64,000 nucleotides of DNA from Aequoribacter fuscus (GTDB lineage Bacteria > Pseudomonadota > Gammaproteobacteria > Pseudomonadales > Halieaceae): the NCBI RefSeq assembly GCF_009910365.1, contig NZ_CP036423.1:2418001-2482000 (forward strand), given 5' to 3'. The first letter of the stretch is position 1. Each line of letters begins with the position of its first letter. The position numbers and the translations under genes are program-made. The notes under the pieces are model-generated. The model was not told the origin of the DNA and did not search any database. It was given only the letters and a program-made list of their open reading frames with translations. Shown here piece after piece: positions 32,175 through 41,006 of this stretch.

Positions 32175-33122
32175 GTGTCCACTAGAATGATGGTTTTTGC
32201 GGGCAACGCGAATTTAGATCTTGCCCGTAAGGTTGCAAGCCGCCTGTATTTATCTCTTGGAAATGCCACAGTTAGCAGCTTCAGCGATGGCGAAATCGCC
32301 GTCGAGCTCAACGAAAATGTGCGCGGCAAAGATGTGTTTATAGTACAACCCACTTGCGCGCCGACCAACGACAATCTGATGGAATTGGTCGTTATGATCG
32401 ACGCACTGCGTCGAGCGTCGGCGGCACGAATCACCGCAGTCGTTCCTTACTTCGGCTACGCCCGTCAAGACCGACGCGTAAGGTCTGCTCGCGTACCTAT
32501 CTCAGCCAAAGTGGTTGCAGACATGATCGTTAACGTCGGCGTGGACCGCGTGCTTACCGTCGATCTTCACGCAGAGCAAATTCAGGGCTTTTTTGCCTGC
32601 CCCGTTGACAACATTTACGCTTCACCAGTGCTTAATAGCGATATCGTTGCTTGCGGCTACAAAGACTTGATTGTGGTGTCGCCGGACATTGGCGGTGTTG
32701 TGCGCGCGCGCGCTATCGCCAAACAGTTAGGGGATGCGGATCTCGCCATTATCGATAAACGTCGCCCCCAAGCCAATGAAGCACAGGTGATGAACTTAAT
32801 CGGTAATGTAGACGGCCGCACCTGCTTACTGGTTGACGACATGGTCGACACAGCGGGAACGCTTTGCAAGGCCGCGGATGCGTTAAAAGAACGAGGCGCC
32901 GTCAAGGTAGTCGCTTACTGCACACACGCCGTTTTGTCGGGCAAGGCAATCGAGAATTTGCGAAATTCCAGCCTAGACGAGTTAATTGTGACCGACACTA
33001 TACCCTTGACGGACGAAGCCAAAGCCCTTGGCAAAATTCGCCAGCTTACTATCGCTGACTTGCTCGCAGAATCCATGCGTCGAGTCAGCAATGAAGAATC
33101 GATTAGCGCGCTGTTCGAGTAA
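32175..33122 (+). CDS. prs: ribose-phosphate pyrophosphokinase Prs
   Basis: Makes PRPP from ribose 5-phosphate and ATP. The protein is 315 residues, exactly the E. coli length, when started at the GTG at 32175 (GAGG seven bases upstream); an ATG four codons later is an alternative. Motifs include the [20 protein letters not shown] region, the catalytic [11 protein letters not shown] flexible-loop neighbourhood, and the PRPP-binding [14 protein letters not shown]. Confidence 0.97.
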   Translation: MSTRMMVFAGNANLDLARKVASRLYLSLGNATVSSFSDGEIAVELNENVRGKDVFIVQPTCAPTNDNLMELVVMIDALRRASAARITAVVPYFGYARQDRRVRSARVPISAKVVADMIVNVGVDRVLTVDLHAEQIQGFFACPVDNIYASPVLNSDIVACGYKDLIVVSPDIGGVVRARAIAKQLGDADLAIIDKRRPQANEAQVMNLIGNVDGRTCLLVDDMVDTAGTLCKAADALKERGAVKVVAYCTHAVLSGKAIENLRNSSLDELIVTDTIPLTDEAKALGKIRQLTIADLLAESMRRVSNEESISALFE

Positions 33123-33189
33123 CAGCGTATTTTGAGCCCTTCTTTCGTATCGGTCGCAGGTACTTAAGAAGCTTATGAAGGAGAAGACT

Positions 33190-33822
33190 ATGTCTGATCA
33201 ATTTGAAGTAGCAGTATCTGCTCGAAGCGATATAGGGAAAGGTGCGAGCCGCCGCCTACGTCGCCTAGAGAACCTTGTACCCGGTGTTGTTTACGGCGGT
33301 CACAAAGACCCAGTAAGCGTATCGGTTGTGTCAAAAGACATCGAAAAGTCATTGGAAAACGAGGCGTTTTATAGCCACGTTTTGACCTTGAATTTTGGTG
33401 ATCACACCGAAAGCGCGGTACTAAAGGACTTGCAGCGCCACCCCGCCACCAACAAAGTGGTGCACTTAGATTTCTTACGCGTTGTCGCGGGCGAAGCCAT
33501 TAAAGTACAGGTGCCCCTGCACTTTACCAACGAAGACACCTGCAAAGGCGTTAAAATTGGTGGTGGTATGGTTCAGCATCAGATGACTGAAATCGAAGTG
33601 TCGTGCCTGCCCAAAGACATTCCAGAGTTCATTGAAGTCGACATGACTAATGTAGAAGTTGGCGCAATTGTCCACCTATCTGACCTGACGCTCCCTAAAG
33701 GCGTAACCTCGGTTGCATTAAGCCTCGGCGCAGACCACGATCTAGCCGTTGCCTCAGTGACACCACCTAAAGGTGGCGCGGCCGCCTCAGGCGACAGCTC
33801 GGACGAAGCTGACAGCGAGTAA
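33190..33822 (+). CDS. rplY: 50S ribosomal protein L25 (CTC type)
   Basis: Binds 5S rRNA. The 210-residue protein is the long CTC form: an L25 domain (residues 1-95, with GKGASRRLRRLENLVPGVVY and LKDLQRHPATNKVVHLDFLR) followed by a TL5-like beta domain and an acidic Ser/Asp tail. The ATG at 33190 has AAGGAG upstream. It is in the conserved prs-rplY-pth-ychF order. Confidence 0.97.
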   Translation: MSDQFEVAVSARSDIGKGASRRLRRLENLVPGVVYGGHKDPVSVSVVSKDIEKSLENEAFYSHVLTLNFGDHTESAVLKDLQRHPATNKVVHLDFLRVVAGEAIKVQVPLHFTNEDTCKGVKIGGGMVQHQMTEIEVSCLPKDIPEFIEVDMTNVEVGAIVHLSDLTLPKGVTSVALSLGADHDLAVASVTPPKGGAAASGDSSDEADSE

Positions 33823-33849
33823 TCGCTTTCTCTACTGGGCTTGCGCAGC

Positions 33850-34434
33850 ATGACGATTCGCTTGATAGTGGGCTTGTGCAACCCCGGCACCCAATACGAC
33901 CAGACCCGGCACAATGCCGGGTCTTGGTTTGTAGAGAGCCTAGCAAAACATCACAATGGCCAGTGGAAATCCGACGCCAAACTCTTTGGCCGAACCAGCA
34001 AAATAGTCATTGGCTCGCATGAGCTATTACTGTTATTACCAGACACCTTTATGAACCGCAGTGGCAAATCGGTCGCAGCCGCGGTAAATTTTTACAAACT
34101 GCAAAGCACACAAGTGCTTGTTGTTCACGACGAACTCGATCTAAGCCCCGGTATTGCTCGCTTTAAAGACGGCGGAGGTCACGGCGGCCATAATGGTCTG
34201 CGCGATATTATCCCAGCGCTCGGTAACAAGTCAGATTTTCTTAGGCTTCGCATCGGCATTGGACACCCAGGTCACGCCAAAGCTGTCAGTAATTACGTGC
34301 TCAGCAAGCCCGACCAAGGCGACAAAACCGCCATCGAACACATTATTCATGAGGCCGAGCAGACACTGACTTACGTGCTTGCTGATGACCTCGCTAAAGC
34401 CATGAACCAACTGCACAGCATTGCAGTTAAGTAG
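33850..34434 (+). CDS. pth: peptidyl-tRNA hydrolase Pth
   Basis: Releases peptidyl-tRNAs that drop off the ribosome. The 194-residue protein has the catalytic His21 in QTRHNAGSWFVESL, the TFMNRSGKSVA motif and the VVHDELDLSPG loop. The first in-frame codon, a TTG at 33841, is less likely than the ATG at 33850, which gives the usual IRLIVGLCNPG N-terminus. Confidence 0.97.
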   Translation: MTIRLIVGLCNPGTQYDQTRHNAGSWFVESLAKHHNGQWKSDAKLFGRTSKIVIGSHELLLLLPDTFMNRSGKSVAAAVNFYKLQSTQVLVVHDELDLSPGIARFKDGGGHGGHNGLRDIIPALGNKSDFLRLRIGIGHPGHAKAVSNYVLSKPDQGDKTAIEHIIHEAEQTLTYVLADDLAKAMNQLHSIAVK

Positions 34435-34451
34435 CTTAAAGGACACTCAAT

Positions 34452-35546
34452 ATGGGTTTTAAATGCGGCATAGTAGGATTACCTAACGTCGGCAAATCCA
34501 CGCTTTTCAATGCGCTCACCAAAGCCGGCATTGATGCTGAGAACTTTCCCTTCTGCACCATCGAACCAAATTCCGGCGTAGTCCCTGTGCCCGACCCTCG
34601 ACAAACCGAGATCTCAAAGCTGGTGAAGCCTGAGCGCGAAGTCTCGACCACGATGGAGTTCGTGGATATCGCCGGCCTCGTCGCTGGTGCCTCGAAGGGC
34701 GAGGGCCTAGGCAACCAATTTTTAGCAAATATCCGCGAAACCGATGCCATCGCGCACGTTGTCCGCTGCTTCTCCGACGACAACGTTATTCACGTTGCCA
34801 ACAAGGTAAACCCTGCCGAGGACATTGAGGTGATTAACACCGAACTGGCTCTGGCAGATTTAGAAAGCTGCGAGAAGCAGCTGCAAAAGGTGGTGCGCAC
34901 GGCAAAAAGTGGCGACAAAGAAGCGGTCGCGATGAAAGCGCTGTTAGAAGACGTGTTACTCCCCCACCTCAACGAAGCCAAGCCAGTTCGCGCGTTGGCC
35001 CTAGATGACAACCAGAGAGCCCTAGTCAGAACGCTGCATTTACTCACGGTTAAGCCAACCATGTATATCGCCAATGTCGACGAAGAAGGTGTTGACGGCA
35101 ATGAATACGTCGACCAAGTCAAAGCGATTGCGGCAGATGAGAACGCGATTGTGGTCGTAATTTGCAATAAATTAGAGTCCGAGATCGCCGAACTTGAAGA
35201 CGACGAGCGCGCCGAATTTTTGGCAGACCTTGGCATGGAAGAGCCCGGACTTGATCGGGTGATTCGTGCCGGCTATCAGCTTTTGGGCTTACAGACGTAC
35301 TTTACCGCCGGCGTCAAAGAAGTTCGTGCGTGGACGGTTAAAGTGGGTGCGACAGCCCCCGAGGCGGCGGGCGTCATTCACACTGACTTCCAAAAAGGCT
35401 TTATCCGCGCCGAGGTTATTGGCTACAACGATTTTATTCAGTACAAAGGTGAAGCCGGCGCAAAAGAGGCCGGCAAATGGCGCCTCGAGGGCAAGGACTA
35501 CATCGTCAAAGACGGCGACGTTATTCACTTCCGCTTCAACGTATAG
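34452..35546 (+). CDS. ychF: ribosome-binding ATPase YchF
   Basis: An Obg-family P-loop protein that prefers ATP over GTP. The 364-residue protein has Walker [15 protein letters not shown], the G3 segment [17 protein letters not shown], the YchF-type replacement of NKxD by the NVDEEG region, and a C-terminal TGS domain ([14 protein letters not shown]). It ends the pth-ychF pair. Confidence 0.97.
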   Translation: MGFKCGIVGLPNVGKSTLFNALTKAGIDAENFPFCTIEPNSGVVPVPDPRQTEISKLVKPEREVSTTMEFVDIAGLVAGASKGEGLGNQFLANIRETDAIAHVVRCFSDDNVIHVANKVNPAEDIEVINTELALADLESCEKQLQKVVRTAKSGDKEAVAMKALLEDVLLPHLNEAKPVRALALDDNQRALVRTLHLLTVKPTMYIANVDEEGVDGNEYVDQVKAIAADENAIVVVICNKLESEIAELEDDERAEFLADLGMEEPGLDRVIRAGYQLLGLQTYFTAGVKEVRAWTVKVGATAPEAAGVIHTDFQKGFIRAEVIGYNDFIQYKGEAGAKEAGKWRLEGKDYIVKDGDVIHFRFNV

Positions 35547-35637
35547 TGACCTGTTGAGGCTGTTGCATCGAGCGGCGGCCTCAGTTCACACAAGGCCTGT
35601 CACCACCGATCCCAGGCGCACCGCGACGCAAAGTAAA

Positions 35638-35925
35638 CTAACGCTTTTGCTTTGCACTCCACTGAACGTGCCGCCGCACCGCATCATCCGATAGCAGCAA
35701 CTCTAGGGTATACAGACGTTTACCCAGGGCCATTTCATCATAAAGCTTATGCAAACCGCGATGACAGGGCTGGCAAATGTCGATACCTCGATTTAAATAC
35801 TCGCGACTGTAGTGCTTTTTAAAGCTGGTTCGCCTGTGCAGTTTGCGCGGGATTAAATGGTGAAATGTCAGCTGCCTGCTGGCACCACACAGCGCACAAG
35901 GGCTAGGTGTTACCGACTTAGCCAT
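35638..35925 (-). CDS. HNH endonuclease domain protein
   Basis: A 95-residue protein made almost entirely of one HNH domain. Two CxxC pairs (CALCGA near residue 11 and CQPCHRGLH near residue 52) probably bind structural zinc; the catalytic motif is LTFHHLIPRKLHR with the paired His, and the trailing His of CHRGLH completes the fold. The role is unknown; stand-alone proteins of this type are widespread and often not part of a restriction system, and no methyltransferase is nearby. The ATG at 35925 is preferred to a GTG one codon earlier. Confidence 0.8.
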   Translation of the reverse strand: MAKSVTPSPCALCGASRQLTFHHLIPRKLHRRTSFKKHYSREYLNRGIDICQPCHRGLHKLYDEMALGKRLYTLELLLSDDAVRRHVQWSAKQKR

Positions 35926-35934
35926 CACTGAACC

Positions 35935-36756
35935 CTACTGAGGCGTCTCAGAGCGCGCCTGCAGCAGGGATTTGATTTCCGCTAGCTCTGCCTTTAAATC
36001 CTGCAAGGTTGGCTCTCCAGCCGCTTCTGCCTCGGCTGCCGCAATCTTTTTATGCTCGCCTTCCAAGACATTCACCACAATACCGATGATCATATTCAAA
36101 AACGCAAAAGCAGATAGAAAAATAAAACTCAAATAGTAAGCCCAGCTCAGTGGATATACCGACATCGTCTCATACATAACATCAGTCCAATCCTCAAAGG
36201 TCATCACACGAAATAACGTCAGCATACTGATGGCAATATCGCCCCAAAGCTCGGGATTAATCGCTGCAAAAAACGTGGCGCCCACGGCGGCGTAAATATA
36301 GAAAATTATAAACATCATCAGCATCACATAGCCTAGCTGCGGCAATGCCACCAGTAATGAAGTGATCAAGGTGCGCAACTCGGGGATAATAGACACCATC
36401 CTGAGCACTCGAAAAATGCGTACCAAGCGCCCAATCAAGGCCAATTCGGAGTCTTCAATGGGGATTAGGCTTACCACTACGATAAGTGTATCGAAGACGT
36501 TCCAAGCATTCTTGAAAAATGTCCTTTTACTAGGATCACCTAAGAACCGAATGGTGATTTCAACCAAAAAGAATAAGGTAATTGCCCAGTCTAGGCCGAC
36601 AATCACGGGCTGCGTCCATGCTGGCAACGGGTAGGTTTTAACGCCTATGATCAAGGCAGAAAAAACGATAATAGCGATCACCGAAAGCTCGAATAGTTTA
36701 TTCGCGCGCAGCTTCGCAAAGCGCTGCTCTAATAGCGATAAAGAGGCAGTGGACAT
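35935..36756 (-). CDS. voltage-gated-type cation channel (BacNav-like)
   Basis: A six-helix, single-domain channel of the bacterial voltage-gated sodium/calcium family, 273 residues, presumably a tetramer. S1-S3 occupy about residues 22-100. S4 carries four arginines at every third position (R110, R113, R116, R119). S5 lies at about 136-164, a pore loop follows with the filter T186-F-E-D-W-T-D192, and S6 is at about 205-231. The last 40 residues form a Glu/Ala/Lys-rich coiled coil, as in NaChBac relatives. The start ATG at 36756 is the first that gives a normal N-terminus. The filter differs from the usual TLESW and resembles calcium-selective ones, so the ion is open. Confidence 0.88.
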   Translation of the reverse strand: MSTASLSLLEQRFAKLRANKLFELSVIAIIVFSALIIGVKTYPLPAWTQPVIVGLDWAITLFFLVEITIRFLGDPSKRTFFKNAWNVFDTLIVVVSLIPIEDSELALIGRLVRIFRVLRMVSIIPELRTLITSLLVALPQLGYVMLMMFIIFYIYAAVGATFFAAINPELWGDIAISMLTLFRVMTFEDWTDVMYETMSVYPLSWAYYLSFIFLSAFAFLNMIIGIVVNVLEGEHKKIAAAEAEAAGEPTLQDLKAELAEIKSLLQARSETPQ

Positions 36757-36836
36757 AACAAGCAAACTCAGACGGAAGAGGTGAGTATTGTAGAAGCAGT
36801 GCGAGAAAATGTCAGTGTGAAAAACACCTGAAAGGC

Positions 36837-36865
36837 TTGACAAAAAAGCGAAAAATCCGCACTAT
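36837..36865 (+). promoter_or_regulatory. candidate promoter for tRNA-Met
   Basis: A perfect -35 hexamer TTGACA at 36837-36842 is followed after 17 bases by CACTAT, a weak -10, and then by GC-rich CGCGC, like the discriminators of stringently controlled stable-RNA promoters. The tRNA begins about 75 bases further on. The match is partial. Confidence 0.4.
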
Positions 36866-36943
36866 TCGCGCTCTCAAAAATGCAGCGCATTTTCGAGATC
36901 TCACCCGCTTTTCACTGCATTTAAGTGGCAAAGCAAACATTGT

Positions 36944-37020
36944 GGCTACGTAGCTCAGTTGGTTAGAGCACAGCATTCATAATGCTGGGGTCACTGGTTC
37001 AAGTCCAGTCGTAGCTACCA
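36944..37020 (+). tRNA. tRNA-Met (elongator, anticodon CAT)
   Basis: A 77-base tRNA with encoded CCA. The acceptor stem GGCTACG/CGTAGCT closes with a G-T pair, the D arm is AGCTCAGTTGGTTAGAGCA, and the anticodon CAT sits in a CAGCATTCATAATGCTG hairpin. The acceptor and D arms match the E. coli elongator tRNA-Met rather than the lysidine-modified tRNA-Ile with the same anticodon, and it lacks the initiator features. It stands alone between the ion channel gene and a thioesterase. Confidence 0.95.
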
Positions 37021-37057
37021 CCTCATCTTGAAGTCGTCGCACTATTGCAAGCCAACA

Positions 37058-37477
37058 TTATTTTGCCCTGCCAAGTTTCGCTACAGAGCTCGACGTCGCC
37101 GTCAATTCGCCCTCACTGTTGGTAATAGATCCCTCGAAAAAGGCCGTTTTGTAGCTCGCTTTAATTACACGACCCTCCACTCGCAAACACCCGGCGCGAG
37201 TCGGTGCCAGGTAAGACGTCTTAATCTCGAGCGAGGATACCGCCGTTATGCTTTGATCAACAGCAAAAATAGCGTGCGACATCGCCGCATCCAGCATCGC
37301 GGTGATAAATCCACCTTGCACGATATCAATACTGTGGCAAAAGTCCCTGCTGATATTAAATTCGAACACGCAGGTCGCCTGCTCTAAATCGACATCAACA
37401 ATACGCCCGCCCAGCATACGAATGAAGCCTGGCGCATGCCCGTTCAAGCCTTCAATTAACTGCGTCTTATCCGTCAC
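37058..37477 (-). CDS. PaaI-family hotdog thioesterase
   Basis: A 139-residue single hotdog-fold protein, probably an acyl-CoA thioesterase. The family motif is visible as the VQGGFITAMLDAAMSHAIF helix, which carries the catalytic acidic residue in place of the usual HGG(x)xAxxD pattern, followed by LEIKTSYLAPTRAG. I chose the GTG at 37477, which has AGGGGG nine bases upstream; an ATG at 37507 would add ten residues and has no clear ribosome binding site. The substrate is unknown. Confidence 0.8.
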   Translation of the reverse strand: MTDKTQLIEGLNGHAPGFIRMLGGRIVDVDLEQATCVFEFNISRDFCHSIDIVQGGFITAMLDAAMSHAIFAVDQSITAVSSLEIKTSYLAPTRAGCLRVEGRVIKASYKTAFFEGSITNSEGELTATSSSVAKLGRAK

Positions 37478-37563
37478 TATTTGTAACCCCCTGAACAAAC
37501 GCCACATTGTATGGGATTGCGCCAGCGCTTCAAAACGTAATTCAGCGTCTTTTTCGCGGGCAT

Positions 37564-37589
37564 AAAAAAACCCGGCTTAGCCGGGTTTT
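37564..37589 (-). terminator. rho-independent terminator after fusA
   Basis: Read on the minus strand, AACCCGGC and GCCGGGTT form an eight-pair stem with a three-base loop, followed by a run of T (37564-37570 as A on the plus strand). It lies about 20 bases past the EF-G stop codon. Confidence 0.88.
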
Positions 37590-37608
37590 CAGAGTCAGGC
37601 CCTAAGAC

Positions 37609-39702
37609 CTACTTATTTTTCGCTTCACGACGCGCTTTGGCTTCTTCGATTACCTTGGCCGACACCGCTGCTGGGCATGGTAGGTAGTGCGAAAACTCCA
37701 TCGAAAACTGGCCGCGACCCGAGGTCATGGTGCGCAAGTGACCGATATAACCAAACATCTCAGACAGAGGTACATCGGCTTTTACACGAACACCGGTAGA
37801 CGATGGCATTTGGTCTTTGATCATGCCACGACGACGGTTCAAGTCACCAATAACATCACCCACGTGATCTTCAGGCGTGAACACATCCACTTTCATGATG
37901 GGCTCGATCAACTGAGGACCGGCTTTTGACATCGACTGACGATAGGCGCCACGAGCTGCCAATTCAAACGCAATCGCCGATGAGTCAACCGCATGGTAAG
38001 AACCATCGTATAGCTCGACTTCTACGTCGAGTACAGGGAAGCGAGCCAACGGCCCTTCAGCCATCATATTCTCGAAGCCCTTCTCAATCGCTGGGAAGAA
38101 CTCTTTGGGAACGTTACCGCCCACAACCGTCGACTTAAAGGTGAAGCCACTGCCGACTTCGCCGGGACGGATGCGGTAGTCAATTTTACCGTACTGACCA
38201 GAGCCACCCGACTGCTTCTTGTGGGTGTAGCTGTCTTCCACTGCCTGGGTGATGGTCTCGCGATAGGCAACCTGAGGCTGACCCACGACTAATTCCACAC
38301 CATAGGTACGCTTGAGAATGTCGATCTTAATATCCAAGTGTAACTCACCCATACCTTTGAGGATGGTCTCACCTGAGTCTTCGTCAGTCTCAACGCGGAA
38401 CGATGGATCCTCAGCAATCATTTTACCGATCGCGATACCCATTTTCTCTGAACCACCTTTGTCTTTCGGCGCAACAGCGATCGAAATCACAGGCTCTGGG
38501 AACACCATCGCTTCCAGCGTACAGGGGTTATCGACAGAGCACAGTGTGTGACCCGTTTGAACGTTCTTCATACCGATACAGGCAAAAATATCACCCGCCT
38601 GGACGCTGTCGATCTCGTTACGTTCGTTCGCGTGCATTTCTACCATTCGACCAATTCGCTCAGTTTTACCCGTAGCGGAGTTCAGAATGGTATCGCCCTT
38701 TTTCAACTTACCCGAGTAAACGCGAATAAAGGTCAAAGCGCCAAAACGGTCGTCCATGATTTTGAACGCCAAAGCGCGGAACGGCTCGTCCACAGAAACG
38801 GTAGCCACTTTACCTGTTGGGTTACCTTCTTCGTCGGTGAGATCCTGAGGATCAACTTCGGTTGGGCTGGGCAGATAGTCAACAACCGCATCCAATACCA
38901 ACTGAATGCCTTTATTTTTAAAGGCTGAACCACAGAAGGTTGGGAAGAAGTCGAGTTTGCGAGTGCCTTCACGGATACAACGTTTAACGTCTTCAATCGA
39001 AGGCTGCTCGCCTTCCATGTAAGCCATCATTAAGTCGTCGTCTTGCTCAACGGCAGTTTCAATCAGCTGCTCGTGGTAAGCATCGACGTCATCGACCATG
39101 TCGGCTGGCACATCAGTCACTTCGTAGTTTTCTGGCTGACCAGAGTCATCCCAGATATAGGCTTTCTTGGTTAATACATCCACCACACCTACGAAATCGT
39201 CTTCACGACCGATCGGCAAGGTCATTACCAACGGGTTAGCCGCCAATACGTCACGCACCTGATCCACTACGCGGTAGAAATCGGCACCCAAACGGTCTAA
39301 TTTGTTTACGAAAATCAAACGAGCGACTTCTGACTCGTTGGCGTAGCGCCAGTTGGTCTCTGACTGAGGCTCAACACCACCAGAACCACAGAACACACCG
39401 ACACCACCGTCCAACACTTTTAACGAACGGTACACTTCTACGGTGAAGTCAACGTGCCCGGGAGTGTCGATGATGTTTAAGCGGTGATCATTCCAGAAGC
39501 AGGTTGTCGCTGCTGACTGAATGGTAATACCACGCTCTTGTTCCTGCTCCATGAAATCGGTAGTCGCTGCACCATCGTGTACCTCACCGGTACGGTGGAT
39601 TTTACCGGTCAACTTAAGGATACGTTCGGTCGTGGTGGTTTTACCCGCGTCCACGTGCGCGAAAATACCAATATTTCTGTATAAAGATAGATCTGCTGCC
39701 AT
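37609..39702 (-). CDS. fusA: elongation factor G, probable second copy (EF-G II type)
   Basis: A translational GTPase of 697 residues. G1 is [12 protein letters not shown], the switch region is [16 protein letters not shown]3 is [12 protein letters not shown] and G4 is FVNKLDR; domains II-V follow, with domain IV containing [17 protein letters not shown]. The gene is alone with its own terminator and is not linked to rpsL, rpsG or tuf. The sequence [20 protein letters not shown] and the short linker after G5 recall the second EF-G found in many gammaproteobacteria, so I expect a separate fusA in a str operon. Whether this copy serves elongation, recycling or a stress role cannot be told from the window. 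Confidence 0.9.
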   Translation of the reverse strand: MAADLSLYRNIGIFAHVDAGKTTTTERILKLTGKIHRTGEVHDGAATTDFMEQEQERGITIQSAATTCFWNDHRLNIIDTPGHVDFTVEVYRSLKVLDGGVGVFCGSGGVEPQSETNWRYANESEVARLIFVNKLDRLGADFYRVVDQVRDVLAANPLVMTLPIGREDDFVGVVDVLTKKAYIWDDSGQPENYEVTDVPADMVDDVDAYHEQLIETAVEQDDDLMMAYMEGEQPSIEDVKRCIREGTRKLDFFPTFCGSAFKNKGIQLVLDAVVDYLPSPTEVDPQDLTDEEGNPTGKVATVSVDEPFRALAFKIMDDRFGALTFIRVYSGKLKKGDTILNSATGKTERIGRMVEMHANERNEIDSVQAGDIFACIGMKNVQTGHTLCSVDNPCTLEAMVFPEPVISIAVAPKDKGGSEKMGIAIGKMIAEDPSFRVETDEDSGETILKGMGELHLDIKIDILKRTYGVELVVGQPQVAYRETITQAVEDSYTHKKQSGGSGQYGKIDYRIRPGEVGSGFTFKSTVVGGNVPKEFFPAIEKGFENMMAEGPLARFPVLDVEVELYDGSYHAVDSSAIAFELAARGAYRQSMSKAGPQLIEPIMKVDVFTPEDHVGDVIGDLNRRRGMIKDQMPSSTGVRVKADVPLSEMFGYIGHLRTMTSGRGQFSMEFSHYLPCPAAVSAKVIEEAKARREAKNK

Positions 39703-39899
39703 TGGTCTACTCGTCGAGTTTAGTGTTTAAAAAATACAACTTAAAATTTCGCGCGCAAGTTTACAGGAAATTACGCCGGGGTGAGTGACTTTCTTTGAAA
39801 AGAGGGGTGTTTTTTTCGGTTTTCGCAAAAAATACCACTAAATCAGCGCCACAAAGAACAGCTCGACACCTAGATCAGACGTCACAGCCAGGTTACAAC

Positions 39900-39926
39900 G
39901 AAAAAAGCCGCCTCGCGGCGGCTTTG
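39900..39926 (-). terminator. rho-independent terminator after proteorhodopsin
   Basis: On the minus strand AAGCCGCC and GGCGGCTT form an eight-pair stem around a CGA loop, followed by TTTTTT. It begins about 15 bases beyond the proteorhodopsin stop codon, so the pump is transcribed on its own. Confidence 0.9.
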
Positions 39927-39941
39927 AAAGGACCCTAGAAC

Positions 39942-40718
39942 TTAAGCTTTCGCTGAAGTGTCTTCGTTTGCTGCGTACCAAATGAACAAGCCAAACGCGA
40001 TCTTGTTCAACACGTCTGCTAGGTTGTAAACGATATTCAGGGTTCCCTGATCGGTACCACCCGCCAAGTAACCCAAGAAGTAGCCAATAGGGTAAATTGC
40101 CCAGCCAATCGTTACTGTCCATTTCATCAGACCGTAAGACTTCTGAACTGCCGCAGTGGCTTCTGCTGCCGCAACCTTGCTGGCTTCGCCCGCAAAAATT
40201 TCGTACAGAATATAGAACCATCCTAACATACCGATGACGAATCCAACGGTCACATTTAGGTAGCCCGCTTCGCCCATGTAACCGGGTACCAGCATGACCA
40301 GCGTACCAATCAGCAAGCGCCAGAAAATACCACCTGACACTTTGGTAATCGCGGCCAGAATCAAGTAGAACTCGATCATCAGCAGCGGTACTGTCAGCAA
40401 CCAATCAATGTATCGGAAGTCGGTTGGCGACGCACCCGTACTGACCCACACTTCACGCATGTACATGTAGTGGAAGGCAGCAATGAATGTTACCAAGGCC
40501 GACACTGTCAAACTTGTTGCCCATTTGCCGCCCATTCGCAGAGCTTCCATCAAGAAGAAGATCGTTGACGCGGCCAGAGCCATAGAAATTAACCAAAACG
40601 AGTAACCTACGAAGTCACCCGATTGCAGCATTGTACTTGCAAATACAGAGCTAGAACCGAGCGCTAACAGGCCTACTACCCCTGCTTTGTGCCACACGTT
40701 TACACTTTTATTGAACAT
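39942..40718 (-). CDS. green-absorbing proteorhodopsin, proton pump
   Basis: A seven-helix retinal protein of 258 residues that pumps protons outward in light. After a signal-like N-terminus (about 1-28) the key residues of the pump are present: proton acceptor D105, T109 and donor E116 (D97/T101/E108 in the reference protein), His83 next to the acceptor, Arg102, and the retinal-binding Lys239 in ADVLNKIAFGLF. The spectral tuning position, in TVPLLMIEFY, is Leu113, which predicts green absorption. GGAG lies eight bases before the ATG. It is transcribed away from the crt-blh operon, which makes its chromophore. Confidence 0.98.
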   Translation of the reverse strand: MFNKSVNVWHKAGVVGLLALGSSSVFASTMLQSGDFVGYSFWLISMALAASTIFFLMEALRMGGKWATSLTVSALVTFIAAFHYMYMREVWVSTGASPTDFRYIDWLLTVPLLMIEFYLILAAITKVSGGIFWRLLIGTLVMLVPGYMGEAGYLNVTVGFVIGMLGWFYILYEIFAGEASKVAAAEATAAVQKSYGLMKWTVTIGWAIYPIGYFLGYLAGGTDQGTLNIVYNLADVLNKIAFGLFIWYAANEDTSAKA

Positions 40719-40832
40719 AGCTATTTCTCCAATTTTTCTTATCTCGAGATATTTTACCGCTTGTTACCACAGTGCAGATGCACGTGTTTGATGCGCATCT
40801 CATCGCAAGTTGGATCACTTTCGTCGCAAAAA

Positions 40833-40862
40833 AAATAACGAAACACCAGAAAAAATAGTCAA
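40833..40862 (-). promoter_or_regulatory. candidate proteorhodopsin promoter
   Basis: In the AT-rich 288-base gap between the divergent genes, TTGACT on the minus strand (40857-40862) is followed after 18 bases by TTATTT. A second TTGACT faces crtE on the plus strand at 40912-40917 but lacks a good -10. No operator for a known light regulator was recognised. The assignment rests on hexamer similarity. Confidence 0.3.
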
Positions 40863-41006
40863 CCCTTTGTTTTGTATAGGAAAAAATTTTAGCAACCAAA
40901 CTTAGCTGGAATTGACTTTTAAATTTTTTTTGATCTAGTGATCCTCTAGCAAGCTTGCGTGCGTATGCCCCATACCAACAACACAAAAATAACTGAAGGT
41001 TGGACT

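Noticed and set aside
31934-32434. A 166-codon minus-strand frame spanning the end of ispE, tRNA-Gln and the start of prs
   Set aside because: It runs through a tRNA and two well-supported genes, so it cannot be a real coding sequence.
33123-33189. A possible regulatory leader before rplY
   Set aside because: The 67-base gap has a ribosome binding site but no stem I could support as a riboswitch or autoregulatory fold.
39838-40404. A 188-codon open frame on the minus strand inside the proteorhodopsin gene
   Set aside because: It is a shifted frame of proteorhodopsin, whose product has all the expected functional residues; the shadow has no recognisable domain.
40719-41006. TATACA and TGACTA-like sequences that might be an operator for a LitR/CarH light regulator
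   Set aside because: Only half of the second half-site fits and the spacing is off; no regulator gene is in the window.
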